Below are positions 38,232 to 45,610 of a DNA stretch of 45,610 nucleotides, piece after piece. The translations under genes were made by a program, and so were the position numbers. The stretch's first letter is position 1; each line of letters starts with the position of its first letter. The notes under the pieces were generated by a model, which saw nothing but the letters and a program-made list of their open reading frames with translations, searched no databases and was not told the DNA's origin. Source of the DNA: a virus; IMG/VR virus record IMGVR_UViG_3300036861_000314, positions 1 to 45,610 of that record, one strand, 5' to 3'.

Positions 38232-38234
38232 GGG

Positions 38235-38537
38235 CTATCCCAGGTCGGCGAACGCTTCGGCGGCTTTCTTGAGTGCGGCGGACTTCTTGGCGGCTAGGCT
38301 GGCCAGCTCCGCCCGAATACGTTCAGCTTCGGCTTGCACCCGGGCAAGGTCTTCTTTGGCGTGCGCCAACTCAGCACGAGCCTTCTCGCGAGCATTTTCA
38401 AGATTATCGACCGAGTTCATTAACTCGCCCACGCCAGCTAGCGCGGCTTTGATCTGTGGCAGTTCCCGCGCCATAGTATCGAGAACACTAAGGCCGTTCT
38501 GTACCTCCCGAAGTTCTTTTGCGCCAACAGTCGCCAT
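38235..38537 (-). CDS. Coiled-coil protein
   Basis: 100 residues, almost entirely heptad-type helix (VDNLENAREKARAELAHAKE, LARVQAEAERIRAELASLAA) with a Lys/Ala end. It could be a minor structural rod or a chaperone for its neighbours. Confidence 0.6.
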   Translation of the reverse strand: MATVGAKELREVQNGLSVLDTMARELPQIKAALAGVGELMNSVDNLENAREKARAELAHAKEDLARVQAEAERIRAELASLAAKKSAALKKAAEAFADLG

Positions 38538-38774
38538 TTAACTAACTCCAAAGTTTTCTACTTCAATCGAGCCGGGTAAGGCAGCAAGATACGCCGCAAG
38601 CGGAATAGGTGGAGAGTCGGACAAATTCCAACGCAACGATAGCTCTACGATTCCCCATTCCCTCACAAAATCACCTTCGGTGGCGTGTAACACCTTATGG
38701 ATAACCGTAAGTTTTCTAGTATCAGGAAACACGTCGCCTGCGTTTGCAAGTGAGCCGTCTATAGAAATAGCCAT
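38538..38774 (-). CDS. Small virion-region protein
   Basis: 78 residues, mixed alpha/beta (LTVIHKVLHATEGDFVREWG, IVELSLRWNLSDSPPIPLAA). No family recognised. Directly abuts both neighbours, consistent with a structural module gene. Confidence 0.55.
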   Translation of the reverse strand: MAISIDGSLANAGDVFPDTRKLTVIHKVLHATEGDFVREWGIVELSLRWNLSDSPPIPLAAYLAALPGSIEVENFGVS

Positions 38775-39167
38775 TTACCCGTCCAAACCCCACGCAATAG
38801 GGATAATAATGCTATCAACAGCGGCGGTAACTGTAGTAACCGTAACTAGGCGAAGAATACTGCTCCCTCCGCCGAGAACTGTAACGGGGCACGAAATCGT
38901 TGTGTTATCGGGGAACGATGCAACCGCCATGAACGCAATCGTTCCCGCCACAACAACTGATGTCAAGTCTGTCCAAACTTCGGCTTCTTGGTCGCTAGCG
39001 CGTGGGCTCAAAGCCTGAATTCGCCAGGACACGGCAGTAGTATCCGGTAGGTAAAACGTCCCTACCTTTGCGCCAAGGGGAACTGTGAAGGAGCGACTCT
39101 TGTCTCCGTTAAGGGTGTCCGGGAATAAAACCTTGTCGAAAAGCCCGGTATCGGCCTTGTAACTCAT
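38775..39167 (-). CDS. Beta-rich virion protein
   Basis: 130 residues with strands such as RSFTVPLGAKVGTFYLPDTT and TISCPVTVLGGGSSILRLVT. It probably forms a decoration or neck subunit. ATGA overlap with the glycosyltransferase-like gene upstream. Confidence 0.58.
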   Translation of the reverse strand: MSYKADTGLFDKVLFPDTLNGDKSRSFTVPLGAKVGTFYLPDTTAVSWRIQALSPRASDQEAEVWTDLTSVVVAGTIAFMAVASFPDNTTISCPVTVLGGGSSILRLVTVTTVTAAVDSIIIPIAWGLDG

Positions 39168-39868
39168 GCCATCATCTCCTGGGGAGCGTGTGCTAGGTCA
39201 GTAGCCTGGATTCCCCAGGCGCAGGAATTGTCGTAAGAAGCGCGGCCCACGTGTTCGATCAGTACCTTACGAGTCGCGAAAAGCGTCGCGCCAGCGGCGC
39301 GAGCCTGCCGGCTAAAGTCCCAATCTTCAGGTTGCGTTTCGGCGAACCATTCGCCATTCTGGTTGCGGATGATGCGGTCGCGAATCGTGAAGCAGATGTC
39401 CTTGGCCCAGTCGGCCCGCATATCGACCAAGAGGAGCCCAGTGTTAACGAGTAAGCCAGGCTCCGTCCAAGTCTCTTCTCGCGCGAAAACCTCAGCCAGA
39501 GAGAGACGACGAGGATTCCAAATATCATTAGTTTCTAGAGCGGTTGAGGTAAGCCCGTCTGGCGTCTTGATGGGCGACACAACCGATAGCACCGACGCCT
39601 TGTGCTCGGTTAACTCGTTGAACATGATGGCCGGCCAGTGGTCGGAGATTGGAATTACATCCTCGTGAATCATCAGGAAGAACTCAGCCCCGGCGTTGAG
39701 CGCCGCTGCCCAAGCACGGTTAAACCCCAAGGCGAGAAGCGAACTCGCTACCTGGAAGAACCGTACGTTGAGGTTGAGGATGCCGCACAGCTCGACCATT
39801 GAGGAGCCGTTGCTCCTGCGGCCGTCGTAGCTCGGCAAAGCGACAAACAGCGTGGGCTTGTCGCCCAC
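39164..39868 (-). CDS. GT-A-type glycosyltransferase-like protein
   Basis: 234 residues, GTG start. The arrangement fits a GT-A fold: LFVALPSYDGRR at the N-terminus, NRAWAAALNAGAEFFLMIHE (residues about 50-69) with an HEDV acidic motif, and ETQPEDWDFSRQARAAGATL near the C-terminus, where the acidic pair would bind the acceptor. No transmembrane helix. It could decorate virion proteins, host envelope sugars or DNA bases. Confidence 0.7.
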   Translation of the reverse strand: MGDKPTLFVALPSYDGRRSNGSSMVELCGILNLNVRFFQVASSLLALGFNRAWAAALNAGAEFFLMIHEDVIPISDHWPAIMFNELTEHKASVLSVVSPIKTPDGLTSTALETNDIWNPRRLSLAEVFAREETWTEPGLLVNTGLLLVDMRADWAKDICFTIRDRIIRNQNGEWFAETQPEDWDFSRQARAAGATLFATRKVLIEHVGRASYDNSCAWGIQATDLAHAPQEMMA

Positions 39869-39870
39869 GT

Positions 39871-40239
39871 CTAGCTACCGGGTTCGAAATAAACGTCAAT
39901 ACCAGCCGGGCGCGCGGTGGTCGCGACGAGGGTAGCACCGTTAAAAACAGTCGTAACAGAAACCCCAATGCCGTTAGCCATGCGTTTTCCGCCCGCGGGG
40001 AAGATCATCTTGACCCGGCCGCGCAGTCCAGACGTAGCGGGGAGTGGAACAGCGAGGGCAGCCACCGGCACGTCGGTGCCCGCGGTGGGCGCTGAGGCCG
40101 TGTCATAGATCATAACGTTGGCTAGCGCCGAAAGACCGTCAGTAGGAAGATCGACGTGGATAGCACTCATGCGGCAAGATACGGCCGCAACGCTAGTGTT
40201 AGTGCCGCACGCGGTTTGATCCATGTGGAAGACAGCCAT
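39871..40239 (-). CDS. Beta-rich decoration-like protein
   Basis: 122 residues with VFHMDQTACGTNTSVAAVSC and VMIYDTASAPTAGTDVPVAA, Thr/Ala-rich beta strands and a short acidic end. It lies between enzymes and might be the glycan-bearing virion protein; that link is inference. Upstream is a spacer with two small hairpins and the ribosome binding site AAAAGGAAAA. Confidence 0.55.
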   Translation of the reverse strand: MAVFHMDQTACGTNTSVAAVSCRMSAIHVDLPTDGLSALANVMIYDTASAPTAGTDVPVAALAVPLPATSGLRGRVKMIFPAGGKRMANGIGVSVTTVFNGATLVATTARPAGIDVYFEPGS

Positions 40240-40284
40240 TTATTTTTCCTTTTCCCGGCCGGGGTGTCCGCCAAAGGCGGCAAG

Positions 40285-40800
40285 CTAAACGGTCTCGGGA
40301 TGCTTCTGAAGAATCCAATTGTACGAGTCGCCTTGATCCTGCGTCCAAACAAGACGGAAGTCATTTTTCCAGAGCCAGCGGTAGTCCGTCATAGGCGAGA
40401 CACCAATCTGGCGGGCATACTCAGCTTGATTCAGGAAGACCAGCGACGAGGGCGAAACGATGCGGCGGTGACCCGGATCGGACCATGCCCACACACTGTC
40501 CCATTTAGGGGTGCTACCGACGAGGATGCCATAGGGTTTCAGAATTCGGTACAGCTCGGCGAAATGCTGGAAAAATGAGCGGTAGTCACCTTGCTGGCCG
40601 AGGTGCTCTAGGACTTCGTAAGCGTGGACTTCATCGAACGTATTGTCGTGAAACGGCAGTCCGTCTTCGATATCAGCAAGGCAGTCTGCTTTGCAATTCG
40701 GGTCCATGTCCAGTGCTATCAAATGCGTCCACGTTTGCGGGCGCCACGCAGGACGAATCTTCTTTTCGCGACTATTGCCGCTGCCCAGCAAAAGCTCCAT
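40285..40800 (-). CDS. SAM-dependent methyltransferase
   Basis: 171 residues. Class I fold signs: LLLGSGNSREKK (SAM-binding loop, slightly deviant), LDMDP acidic motif, then DIEDGLPFHDNTFDEVHAYE and VLEHLG, and RILKPYGILVGSTP (motif 4/5). Type of substrate not clear; small metabolite, sugar or protein are all possible. It sits between a glycosyltransferase-like gene (stop/start share a base at 40800) and a decoration-like gene. Confidence 0.75.
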   Translation of the reverse strand: MELLLGSGNSREKKIRPAWRPQTWTHLIALDMDPNCKADCLADIEDGLPFHDNTFDEVHAYEVLEHLGQQGDYRSFFQHFAELYRILKPYGILVGSTPKWDSVWAWSDPGHRRIVSPSSLVFLNQAEYARQIGVSPMTDYRWLWKNDFRLVWTQDQGDSYNWILQKHPETV

Positions 40801-41495
40801 CAGCGGTACTTCTCGTGCCAGTATTCAACCCAGTCATTTGCGCCGAGCTTGAGCTTGCCGCACCAGGCGGTAACGCCCTTTCTTTCCGCGCGACTCGGGT
40901 AAACCTCAATAGTTGTCAGGTGGCCAAGCGGGACATCGAGCGCGACGTGCGGCGTGAAGCCGGCCGCACGAACCTTCTTGAAGAACAGGTGATCTTCACC
41001 AATCAAGCCCTGGCGCTCGAACCAAGGTTCGGCTAACGCTTCCAAGACGCGGCGACGGACTAGTAGGCCGCCCGAGCCCGCACTGGCGACCGGCAGGAGT
41101 CCTTCCTTGCCTTCCAGATTGACCCAGCCGTAGCCATTGAAGGACCCGTCTTCGTTCTCGGATTTGTAGATGCACGGGTTGAATGGGGGCTGGCGCTGGG
41201 CGTACAAGGGGACGACGACATCGACGTTCTGGTCCAGGAGACGAATCGTGGTGTCCGGCGGGAAGATGTGGTCGTCATCCCACATCTGAACGTATTCGAT
41301 ATCCGGGTTTTGTAGAGCGAATCGGATTATCGAATTACGATTATAGCTGACATCATAGCCAAGCCCGCCGTATCCTTTAGAACCGAGGGGCACATGGAGG
41401 CTAGAGAACGCCATCGTGAAAGCGTGATACCGGGCTAACTCGCCACCCGCGAGGCCGACAACAATCGGCGGGTGGTTGGATTCTACGTAGATCAC
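40800..41495 (-). CDS. GT-A glycosyltransferase (family 2-like)
   Basis: 231 residues. N-terminal VVGLAGGELARYHAFTMAFS, then NSIIRFALQNPDIEYVQMWD with the DDD metal-binding motif (MWDDDHIFP), SAGSGGLLVRRRVLEAL and GEDHLFFKKVRAAGFTPHVA, all in order for GT-A enzymes of the phage/anaerobic type. It is clearly an enzyme, unlike the small structural proteins around. With the second transferase and the methyltransferase it forms a modification cassette. Confidence 0.75.
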   Translation of the reverse strand: MIYVESNHPPIVVGLAGGELARYHAFTMAFSSLHVPLGSKGYGGLGYDVSYNRNSIIRFALQNPDIEYVQMWDDDHIFPPDTTIRLLDQNVDVVVPLYAQRQPPFNPCIYKSENEDGSFNGYGWVNLEGKEGLLPVASAGSGGLLVRRRVLEALAEPWFERQGLIGEDHLFFKKVRAAGFTPHVALDVPLGHLTTIEVYPSRAERKGVTAWCGKLKLGANDWVEYWHEKYR

Positions 41496-41516
41496 TTGCC
41501 CTGCTTTCTGTGAGAA

Positions 41517-41573
41517 GGCAGACGTTCGCCGGTCTGCCAGCGGCTCGGGACGCGCGTAGCGGAAGCTACGCGC
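41517..41573 (-). terminator. Two adjacent hairpins between head and modification genes
   Basis: GGCAGAC (41517-41523) / GTCTGCC (41532-41538), and GCGCGTAGC (41552-41560) / GCTACGCGC (41565-41573) with a GGAA (plus strand) tetraloop. No U-tract. Probably an attenuating terminator or processing site lowering expression below the capsid genes. Confidence 0.5.
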
Positions 41574-41580
41574 CCACTTA

Positions 41581-42072
41581 CTACCTGTTGCTGTAAAGAA
41601 TCGTAACGGTAGGAGCCGAACCTGCCACCGCGGCGGTGTTCAGGTTGGCCGCGTCAACAACTGCATACGACGCTCCGGTCTGGAACTCCGTACCCTGCGG
41701 CAGAAACACCGCAGTCTTGCTCTTACCGGCAGCGACGCCAAGACCGATCATCTCGGCGCTGGCAGTAAAGCCGGTCGTGGTCAGCGCGATACCGCCCGTT
41801 GAGGTATTAAACACCCGCACGAGCACGTTCTGAGTCGCCGCGGCCGGCGAATCAGCGTGGATCGCGTAGATATTGACACCCGCATTGGTGCGGATTTCGC
41901 CGCCGGCCGCGAGGGCGGTCACGGTGCCGTGAAAAACCTGAAGCGCATCCGAACCGACTTCGAAGCCGGCCCCGAGGCTCTCCTTCAGGAGCGGAATCAT
42001 ACGCTCAAGGGATTCCTTGCCGTAGATCCCCTCATTCAGGAGTTGACTAAGAACTGCTGCATTTGAGGGCAT
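41581..42072 (-). CDS. Head-associated beta-rich protein
   Basis: 163 residues. The N-terminal helix (MPSNAAVLSQLLNEGIYGKE) is followed by a beta domain (GGIALTTTGFTASAEMIGLG, VAAGKSKTAVFLPQGTEFQT). It lies two genes after the capsid gene, where decoration or head-fibre proteins are often found. No family recognised. Confidence 0.58.
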   Translation of the reverse strand: MPSNAAVLSQLLNEGIYGKESLERMIPLLKESLGAGFEVGSDALQVFHGTVTALAAGGEIRTNAGVNIYAIHADSPAAATQNVLVRVFNTSTGGIALTTTGFTASAEMIGLGVAAGKSKTAVFLPQGTEFQTGASYAVVDAANLNTAAVAGSAPTVTILYSNR

Positions 42073-42075
42073 TGA

Positions 42076-42498
42076 TTATCTTTCCTTGCTAAACGTGCCG
42101 CCTCCGGCGGCCACGTTAGCGTAGTCTGACGGATTGCGCTTGAGCTGGATGGTACGCAACTGACCCTCACCGCGATCAGGAGCCGCATCCGTATCCCAGC
42201 CTTCAACCCGCTGTGTGTCGATATCGATGGGCGAGCAGTCCATCTCTCCGACGCGCTTGGTCAGCTCATCTGGAGCATCCCGCACGCCGAAACGCTGAAC
42301 CCATTCACCGCCCGTTGTATGAACCCTTTGCTGATCAACCCGCGCCAGCCACTCGGCAAGAAACAACGGCACGGGCCGCTCCTTCTGTCCTGGTTTGAAG
42401 ACAATACGGATACCGTCGTGGATGATTTCGCACCCACCCTTACCCGTGCGATCTACCAGGTTAACGAATTCGTAGCCTTGTGTTGGAAACTCACTCAT
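42076..42498 (-). CDS. Hypothetical head-region protein
   Basis: 140 residues from the ATG at 42498 (ATGA overlap with the HNH stop); the frame is open upstream to 42579 but inside the HNH gene. GYEFVNLVDRTGKGGCEIIH and IRIVFKPGQKERPVPLFLAE then WVQRFGVRD form a compact alpha/beta start with the VPLFLAEWL motif known to me from phage head-region proteins of unknown role. Confidence 0.6.
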   Translation of the reverse strand: MSEFPTQGYEFVNLVDRTGKGGCEIIHDGIRIVFKPGQKERPVPLFLAEWLARVDQQRVHTTGGEWVQRFGVRDAPDELTKRVGEMDCSPIDIDTQRVEGWDTDAAPDRGEGQLRTIQLKRNPSDYANVAAGGGTFSKER

Positions 42499-42959
42499 GC
42501 CGCTGCCTCTTTCCTTTGTGTGTAGTGTTTGCGCGCGTGTGTGCGAATCCGATGGCAATTCGCACACACGACTTCGCACTTAGCGATTTCCGCTGCTAGT
42601 TTTTCCATCGAACATTTACCCTTCATTAACCCGATGCTGAACGTCTTCTCACCGAGGTGATCGAAGTCCATAGCAACGGGCGGATATTGCACCCCACAAT
42701 CCGCACAGGGACGATTTTTCAAAACGTCCACCATCTCTGAGCGTTCGCGGTAACGTCGGCGACTGTATTCGTTGTAATACTCAGGATTACGCGCTTTCTG
42801 CTCCAGTTGAGCCGCATACGCACACGACTTACAATACGAAGCACGATAATCTCGTGCCGCGTAGCGCGGCTGAGAAGACCGTTTACCGAATTTTGTAGAA
42901 CGGTGGAATTGATCGACTGGTTTAGTCTGCGCGCAACGACCGCAGCGGATTTCAAGCAT
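42495..42959 (-). CDS. HNH endonuclease, zinc-finger type
   Basis: 154 residues; ATG shares a base with the capsid gene stop (TGATG). N-terminal CGRCAQTKPVDQFHRS and YCKSCAYAAQ pairs (zinc), then CADCGVQYPPVAMDFDHLGE, a D.DH.G HNH core, and CEVVCANCHRIRTHARKHYT at the end, the CxxC-H.N..H arrangement of a common phage HNH family. Inserted directly behind the major capsid gene, a typical homing site. Confidence 0.82.
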   Translation of the reverse strand: MLEIRCGRCAQTKPVDQFHRSTKFGKRSSQPRYAARDYRASYCKSCAYAAQLEQKARNPEYYNEYSRRRYRERSEMVDVLKNRPCADCGVQYPPVAMDFDHLGEKTFSIGLMKGKCSMEKLAAEIAKCEVVCANCHRIRTHARKHYTQRKEAAA

Positions 42960-44251
42960 CAGGGCACGGCTACCACGACCACGGTGGCCGTAACAGAATC
43001 TAGCCGAGCACTCCGATTCGGAAAGTCATTCGAGAAATTGTCCCACAGCCGATAGTGCGCCTCAAAAGCATCAGACGCCGACGAGCCAGTACCAACCCGC
43101 GCGAGAACCGCGCCGTCGTCGTCAGCCCACTCGCCATTAACGAGCGTCCAACGCTTGAAGCCCGAGTTATCAATCGCGAAGATAATCCCGTACGGGCAAT
43201 ATTTATCCTCAGTGATCGGGATGCCACCAAACGCGAGCTTGCCCTTCTTGGCCGCCACAGTGCCCGCATCGGGCTTACTCAGATCACCCGACATGTACCG
43301 GCGGTCGCTCTCCATAAGGGCGAGATACGCGCGGCGCACGCTGTGGTGCATGAGCAGATCGCTGATCTCGCCGTCACCGACTTCATCGGCCACGTCGAAA
43401 GCGCGCTGAATCACGTCCGCCGACAGAGCGCCGACAGACGAAATAACCTTGCTGGAAAACATCGGGTAGGTCGTCCGGTTGATGTTGTGCAGCGTAGAGA
43501 CGTACGTACCGTCATCCACGAGGCCCAACAGCCCCATGATTTCCTTACCGTAGGAAGTATCCGTAACCGACGTAGCGCCGGTCGTGGTGTACCGGACAAT
43601 AAAATCATTGTCCGTCCAGGTCTTTGCCGAATCCAAAGTCACCTGGTTACCGTTAGCCGCAACGCTCACAATCGTCGCCACCGTGGACGCGCGAACGTCC
43701 TGGGTAGCCGGATTGATAGCGCCGACAATCATACCAGGTCGGATGAACCGGGCGCCGTTGACTGAACCGGCTACTCCACCTGGCGCGTCGAGAGTCTGCG
43801 TCACGGTAGCGGAACCCGTGCCGTTGACTAGGGCGAGCACACCCTTGCCATCGTGCAGAATCGCGCGACCGCGATCGGCCGCCATCGTCTTGACTACGCT
43901 CGCCATCTCCCGCTCCATCGCGGAAGCGAAGGCGTTCTTGTTACCCTGAGACTGCTTCATCACCTGCGCGGTAAGCGTGAGGCGTCCGTACTGGAAACGG
44001 CAAGGAATACGCATGTCCGCGAACTTCTCGCGGCCGGCCGAAGGGAGAAGCCCGCCTTCCGATGCGTACCCGGCGCCTTCTGAACGCTGCACGTTGACGG
44101 GGTACTCGACGTACTTGCCGCCCCATGCACTTGAATCACCCTCGGTGAACATATCGAGGGCTTTGGTCTTGGTTTGAATGAGTTCGGCGATGCCTGGGCC
44201 GTAAACGACCTTCAGAACATCATCAAACGTCGCTGTATCTTGTCCTGCCAT
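42959..44251 (-). CDS. Major capsid protein
   Basis: 430 residues, lying right after the scaffold gene. TKALDMFTEGDSSAWGGKYV, then FQYGRLTLTAQVMKQSQGNK, AMEREMASVVKTMAADRGRA, NGARFIRPGMIVGAI and VRRAYLALMESDRRYMSGDL describe an HK97-type coat protein with an N-arm, spine helix and axial domain. It belongs, by feel, to the coat family found in podovirus-like phages with no protease nearby. It is the most abundant virion protein expected. Confidence 0.85.
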   Translation of the reverse strand: MAGQDTATFDDVLKVVYGPGIAELIQTKTKALDMFTEGDSSAWGGKYVEYPVNVQRSEGAGYASEGGLLPSAGREKFADMRIPCRFQYGRLTLTAQVMKQSQGNKNAFASAMEREMASVVKTMAADRGRAILHDGKGVLALVNGTGSATVTQTLDAPGGVAGSVNGARFIRPGMIVGAINPATQDVRASTVATIVSVAANGNQVTLDSAKTWTDNDFIVRYTTTGATSVTDTSYGKEIMGLLGLVDDGTYVSTLHNINRTTYPMFSSKVISSVGALSADVIQRAFDVADEVGDGEISDLLMHHSVRRAYLALMESDRRYMSGDLSKPDAGTVAAKKGKLAFGGIPITEDKYCPYGIIFAIDNSGFKRWTLVNGEWADDDGAVLARVGTGSSASDAFEAHYRLWDNFSNDFPNRSARLDSVTATVVVVAVP

Positions 44252-44260
44252 GATTGAAAG

Positions 44261-45043
44261 TTATCCTTGAAGCGACTCCAGCATCTTCCTCGCTCTACTG
44301 TGCATATCGGCCTCATACGCGCGCTCCTTACCCGGCTCTAGCTTGGCGGGAGCGGGTTGACCGGCAACACCGCCGCGCGGGGCGGGCGGGAGTCCCTTAG
44401 TTTTGTTCTTGGTTTGTGCGACGGTTGCTTCGGCGGGTTTCCTCATGGCCGAGAGCCACGGCTTGATGGCGGTGAACGCCTCTTCAAGCACGCTGAGGTC
44501 GCCGCTTGAGTACCGTTCGTTTCCTTGTTCGAGAGACATTGCCTCCCCCGCTACCAGCCGCACGATGTGACGTAGGCTGGCATCATCGGTGGGAAGGCCG
44601 TCCGCGGCGGCCAACTCTTTGATTGCTGACCGTGCGGCGTTGGTATGCGCACGCGCCGCCTGGGCTTGCATAGCGTCGATGCCCTGGAAGCGCTGTTGGA
44701 ACTGCGGGGCCTGCTTGAGCAGGTCGAAGATCCCTCTCAGCTCGGGATCATTGCCAATAAGCCGCTTGAGTGCCGCAGCAGCCTGTTGATACTGCTGCGC
44801 CTCTTCGGGGGCCATTGGCTGCCCCTGCTGCTGCGTCTGCTGCATCCTCTGTGTAAGCGCAGCAATCTGCGCCTTCATCTCACGGTTCGCCGTGGTCAGC
44901 TCTCTGAAGCGCGGGTGTTCGTGGAACGGCCGCGAATCAACTGGCGGCGCTACCTGCGTTGACGGTGCAGGAGCCGTTGCGGCGTCAGTCGTCGTGTCGG
45001 TCGTGGACGAATCGACCTGTGCGTCCATTACTTCGTCGGGCAT
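44261..45043 (-). CDS. Scaffolding protein
   Basis: 260 residues. Acidic, Thr/Ala/Pro-rich N-terminus, then a Gln-rich helical centre (EMKAQIAALTQRMQQTQQQG) and a basic C-terminal helix (KERAYEADMHSRARKMLESL) of the sort that binds coat protein. AAGGAG lies close before the ATG at 45043; the start overlaps the HNH stop by 16 bp. Position immediately before the capsid gene supports the call. Confidence 0.78.
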   Translation of the reverse strand: MPDEVMDAQVDSSTTDTTTDAATAPAPSTQVAPPVDSRPFHEHPRFRELTTANREMKAQIAALTQRMQQTQQQGQPMAPEEAQQYQQAAAALKRLIGNDPELRGIFDLLKQAPQFQQRFQGIDAMQAQAARAHTNAARSAIKELAAADGLPTDDASLRHIVRLVAGEAMSLEQGNERYSSGDLSVLEEAFTAIKPWLSAMRKPAEATVAQTKNKTKGLPPAPRGGVAGQPAPAKLEPGKERAYEADMHSRARKMLESLQG

Positions 45044-45519
45044 TGGATCTCCTTATTCCCGGACTGTTCGCCGTCCGTCGCGTATTGTTCGACATATGCG
45101 GCGGCAAGCCGCATAAGGGAGGGATCGTCATTAAAGAAACCGAGTCCGCGATTGCAGCAATCACACAGCAACATCCGCTTTGTGCCGGTCTTGTGGCAAT
45201 GGTCAGCGGCCAGAGCGAGCTTCAAATCAGAAGCACGGCGCGGACAAATGCCACACTTGCCGTCTTGCGCTACAAGAGCCGCGTCATACTCTGCTTGCGT
45301 CCAACCGGTGTCGCGGCGTCGCTTCCAACCATTTGCGCGTCCGTACGCGCGGGCTTGAGCGCGTATCATGTCGCCGGTCGAGCGGTATCGCATTAAATCG
45401 TACTCGCGCTTCTCCGGCGCACGGCGTTGCGTGATAGCCCGAACCTTCTCGGGGTCACGCTGCGTTGCGTTATAGTCGCGCCAGTAAGCAAGTTGCGCTT
45501 CACGATCGGCGTACGGCAT
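45028..45519 (-). CDS. Endonuclease VII-like HNH endonuclease across the circle junction
   Basis: 163 residues. Basic helical N-terminus (YWRDYNATQRDPEKVR), WTQAEYDAALVAQDGKCGIC, AADHCHKTGTKRMLLCDCCN, LGFFNDDPSLMRLAAAYVEQ. All core His and Cys residues are present; VDHDHATG is replaced by AADHCHKTG. Its first 13 codons recur at positions 1-40. It sits between portal and scaffold genes, another likely insertion by homing. Confidence 0.85.
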   Translation of the reverse strand: MPYADREAQLAYWRDYNATQRDPEKVRAITQRRAPEKREYDLMRYRSTGDMIRAQARAYGRANGWKRRRDTGWTQAEYDAALVAQDGKCGICPRRASDLKLALAADHCHKTGTKRMLLCDCCNRGLGFFNDDPSLMRLAAAYVEQYATDGEQSGNKEIQCPTK

Positions 45520-45610
45520 CGGTTCCTTCTGCTTGGATACGCTCCGAGCGGGCGAATTTACTGCGGGAGCAATCGCGGGCTCGCTGGCAACGCGTCCAGC
45601 GCCTTTGGAG
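45480..45610. repeat. Terminal direct overlap, right copy
   Basis: Same 131 bases as 1-131, with T at 45606 in place of C at 127. It marks closure of the circle. Confidence 0.9.

Noticed and set aside
39870-39900. tRNA-like GGTTCGAA sequence
   Set aside because: No cloverleaf arms or acceptor stem around it. I found no tRNA gene anywhere in the window.

Overview
The window looks like the complete genome of a temperate, podovirus-like tailed dsDNA phage of a Gram-negative (probably proteobacterial) host. It carries a portal, both terminase subunits, a scaffold, a major capsid protein, a head-to-tail adaptor, a propeller-like tail protein, tail fibres and a block of large Ala/Gly/Gln-rich candidate ejection proteins. 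I see no tail sheath, tube or tape-measure gene. A tyrosine integrase and an XRE repressor point to a temperate life cycle. Positions 1-131 recur at 45480-45610 with one mismatch, so the contig is circular or circularly permuted, with a unit of about 45,479 bp. The host genus cannot be read from the sequence.

Layout: two opposed transcription blocks. The late block is entirely on the minus strand. It starts near 7.36 kb, runs down through a small decayed HNH gene, secreted/lipoprotein and mini-membrane genes, terS, terL and the portal, crosses the circle junction, and continues from 45.5 kb down to 23.1 kb: scaffold, capsid, head/tail proteins with a glycosyltransferase/methyltransferase cassette, adaptor, propeller protein, fibres, ejection proteins and lysis candidates. 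Nearly all genes are joined by ATGA, TGATG or TAATG overlaps. The early block is on the plus strand (8.7-22.9 kb): small zinc-binding proteins, a sigma-like protein, an OB-like protein, a RecB-type nuclease, a Prim-Pol/DnaB helicase fusion, a family A DNA polymerase, a DnaQ-like exonuclease, a nucleoside deoxyribosyltransferase-like protein with a nucleotide-modification-type partner, and the integrase. The blocks converge at 22.9-23.1 kb on a strong terminator.

Control: the repressor (minus) and the first early gene (plus) diverge at 8650-8736. Both promoters have good -35/-10 elements placed so that transcription should start on, or one base from, the A of the start codon, giving leaderless mRNAs. 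An inverted repeat covers both -35 boxes. Next to this switch lies about 0.9 kb of non-coding DNA (7360-8256) dense in ATCGTGC half-sites, perfect palindromes, tandem repeats and G-runs. It is the best candidate for a replication origin and/or late-control region.

Unusual load: at least seven free-standing HNH-type endonuclease genes or remnants sit between essential genes. Several genes show frameshift marks (a C8 tract at 9358, an FN3-like gene at about 6805). Functions for most small virion proteins and early proteins are not recognised; they are described but not named.
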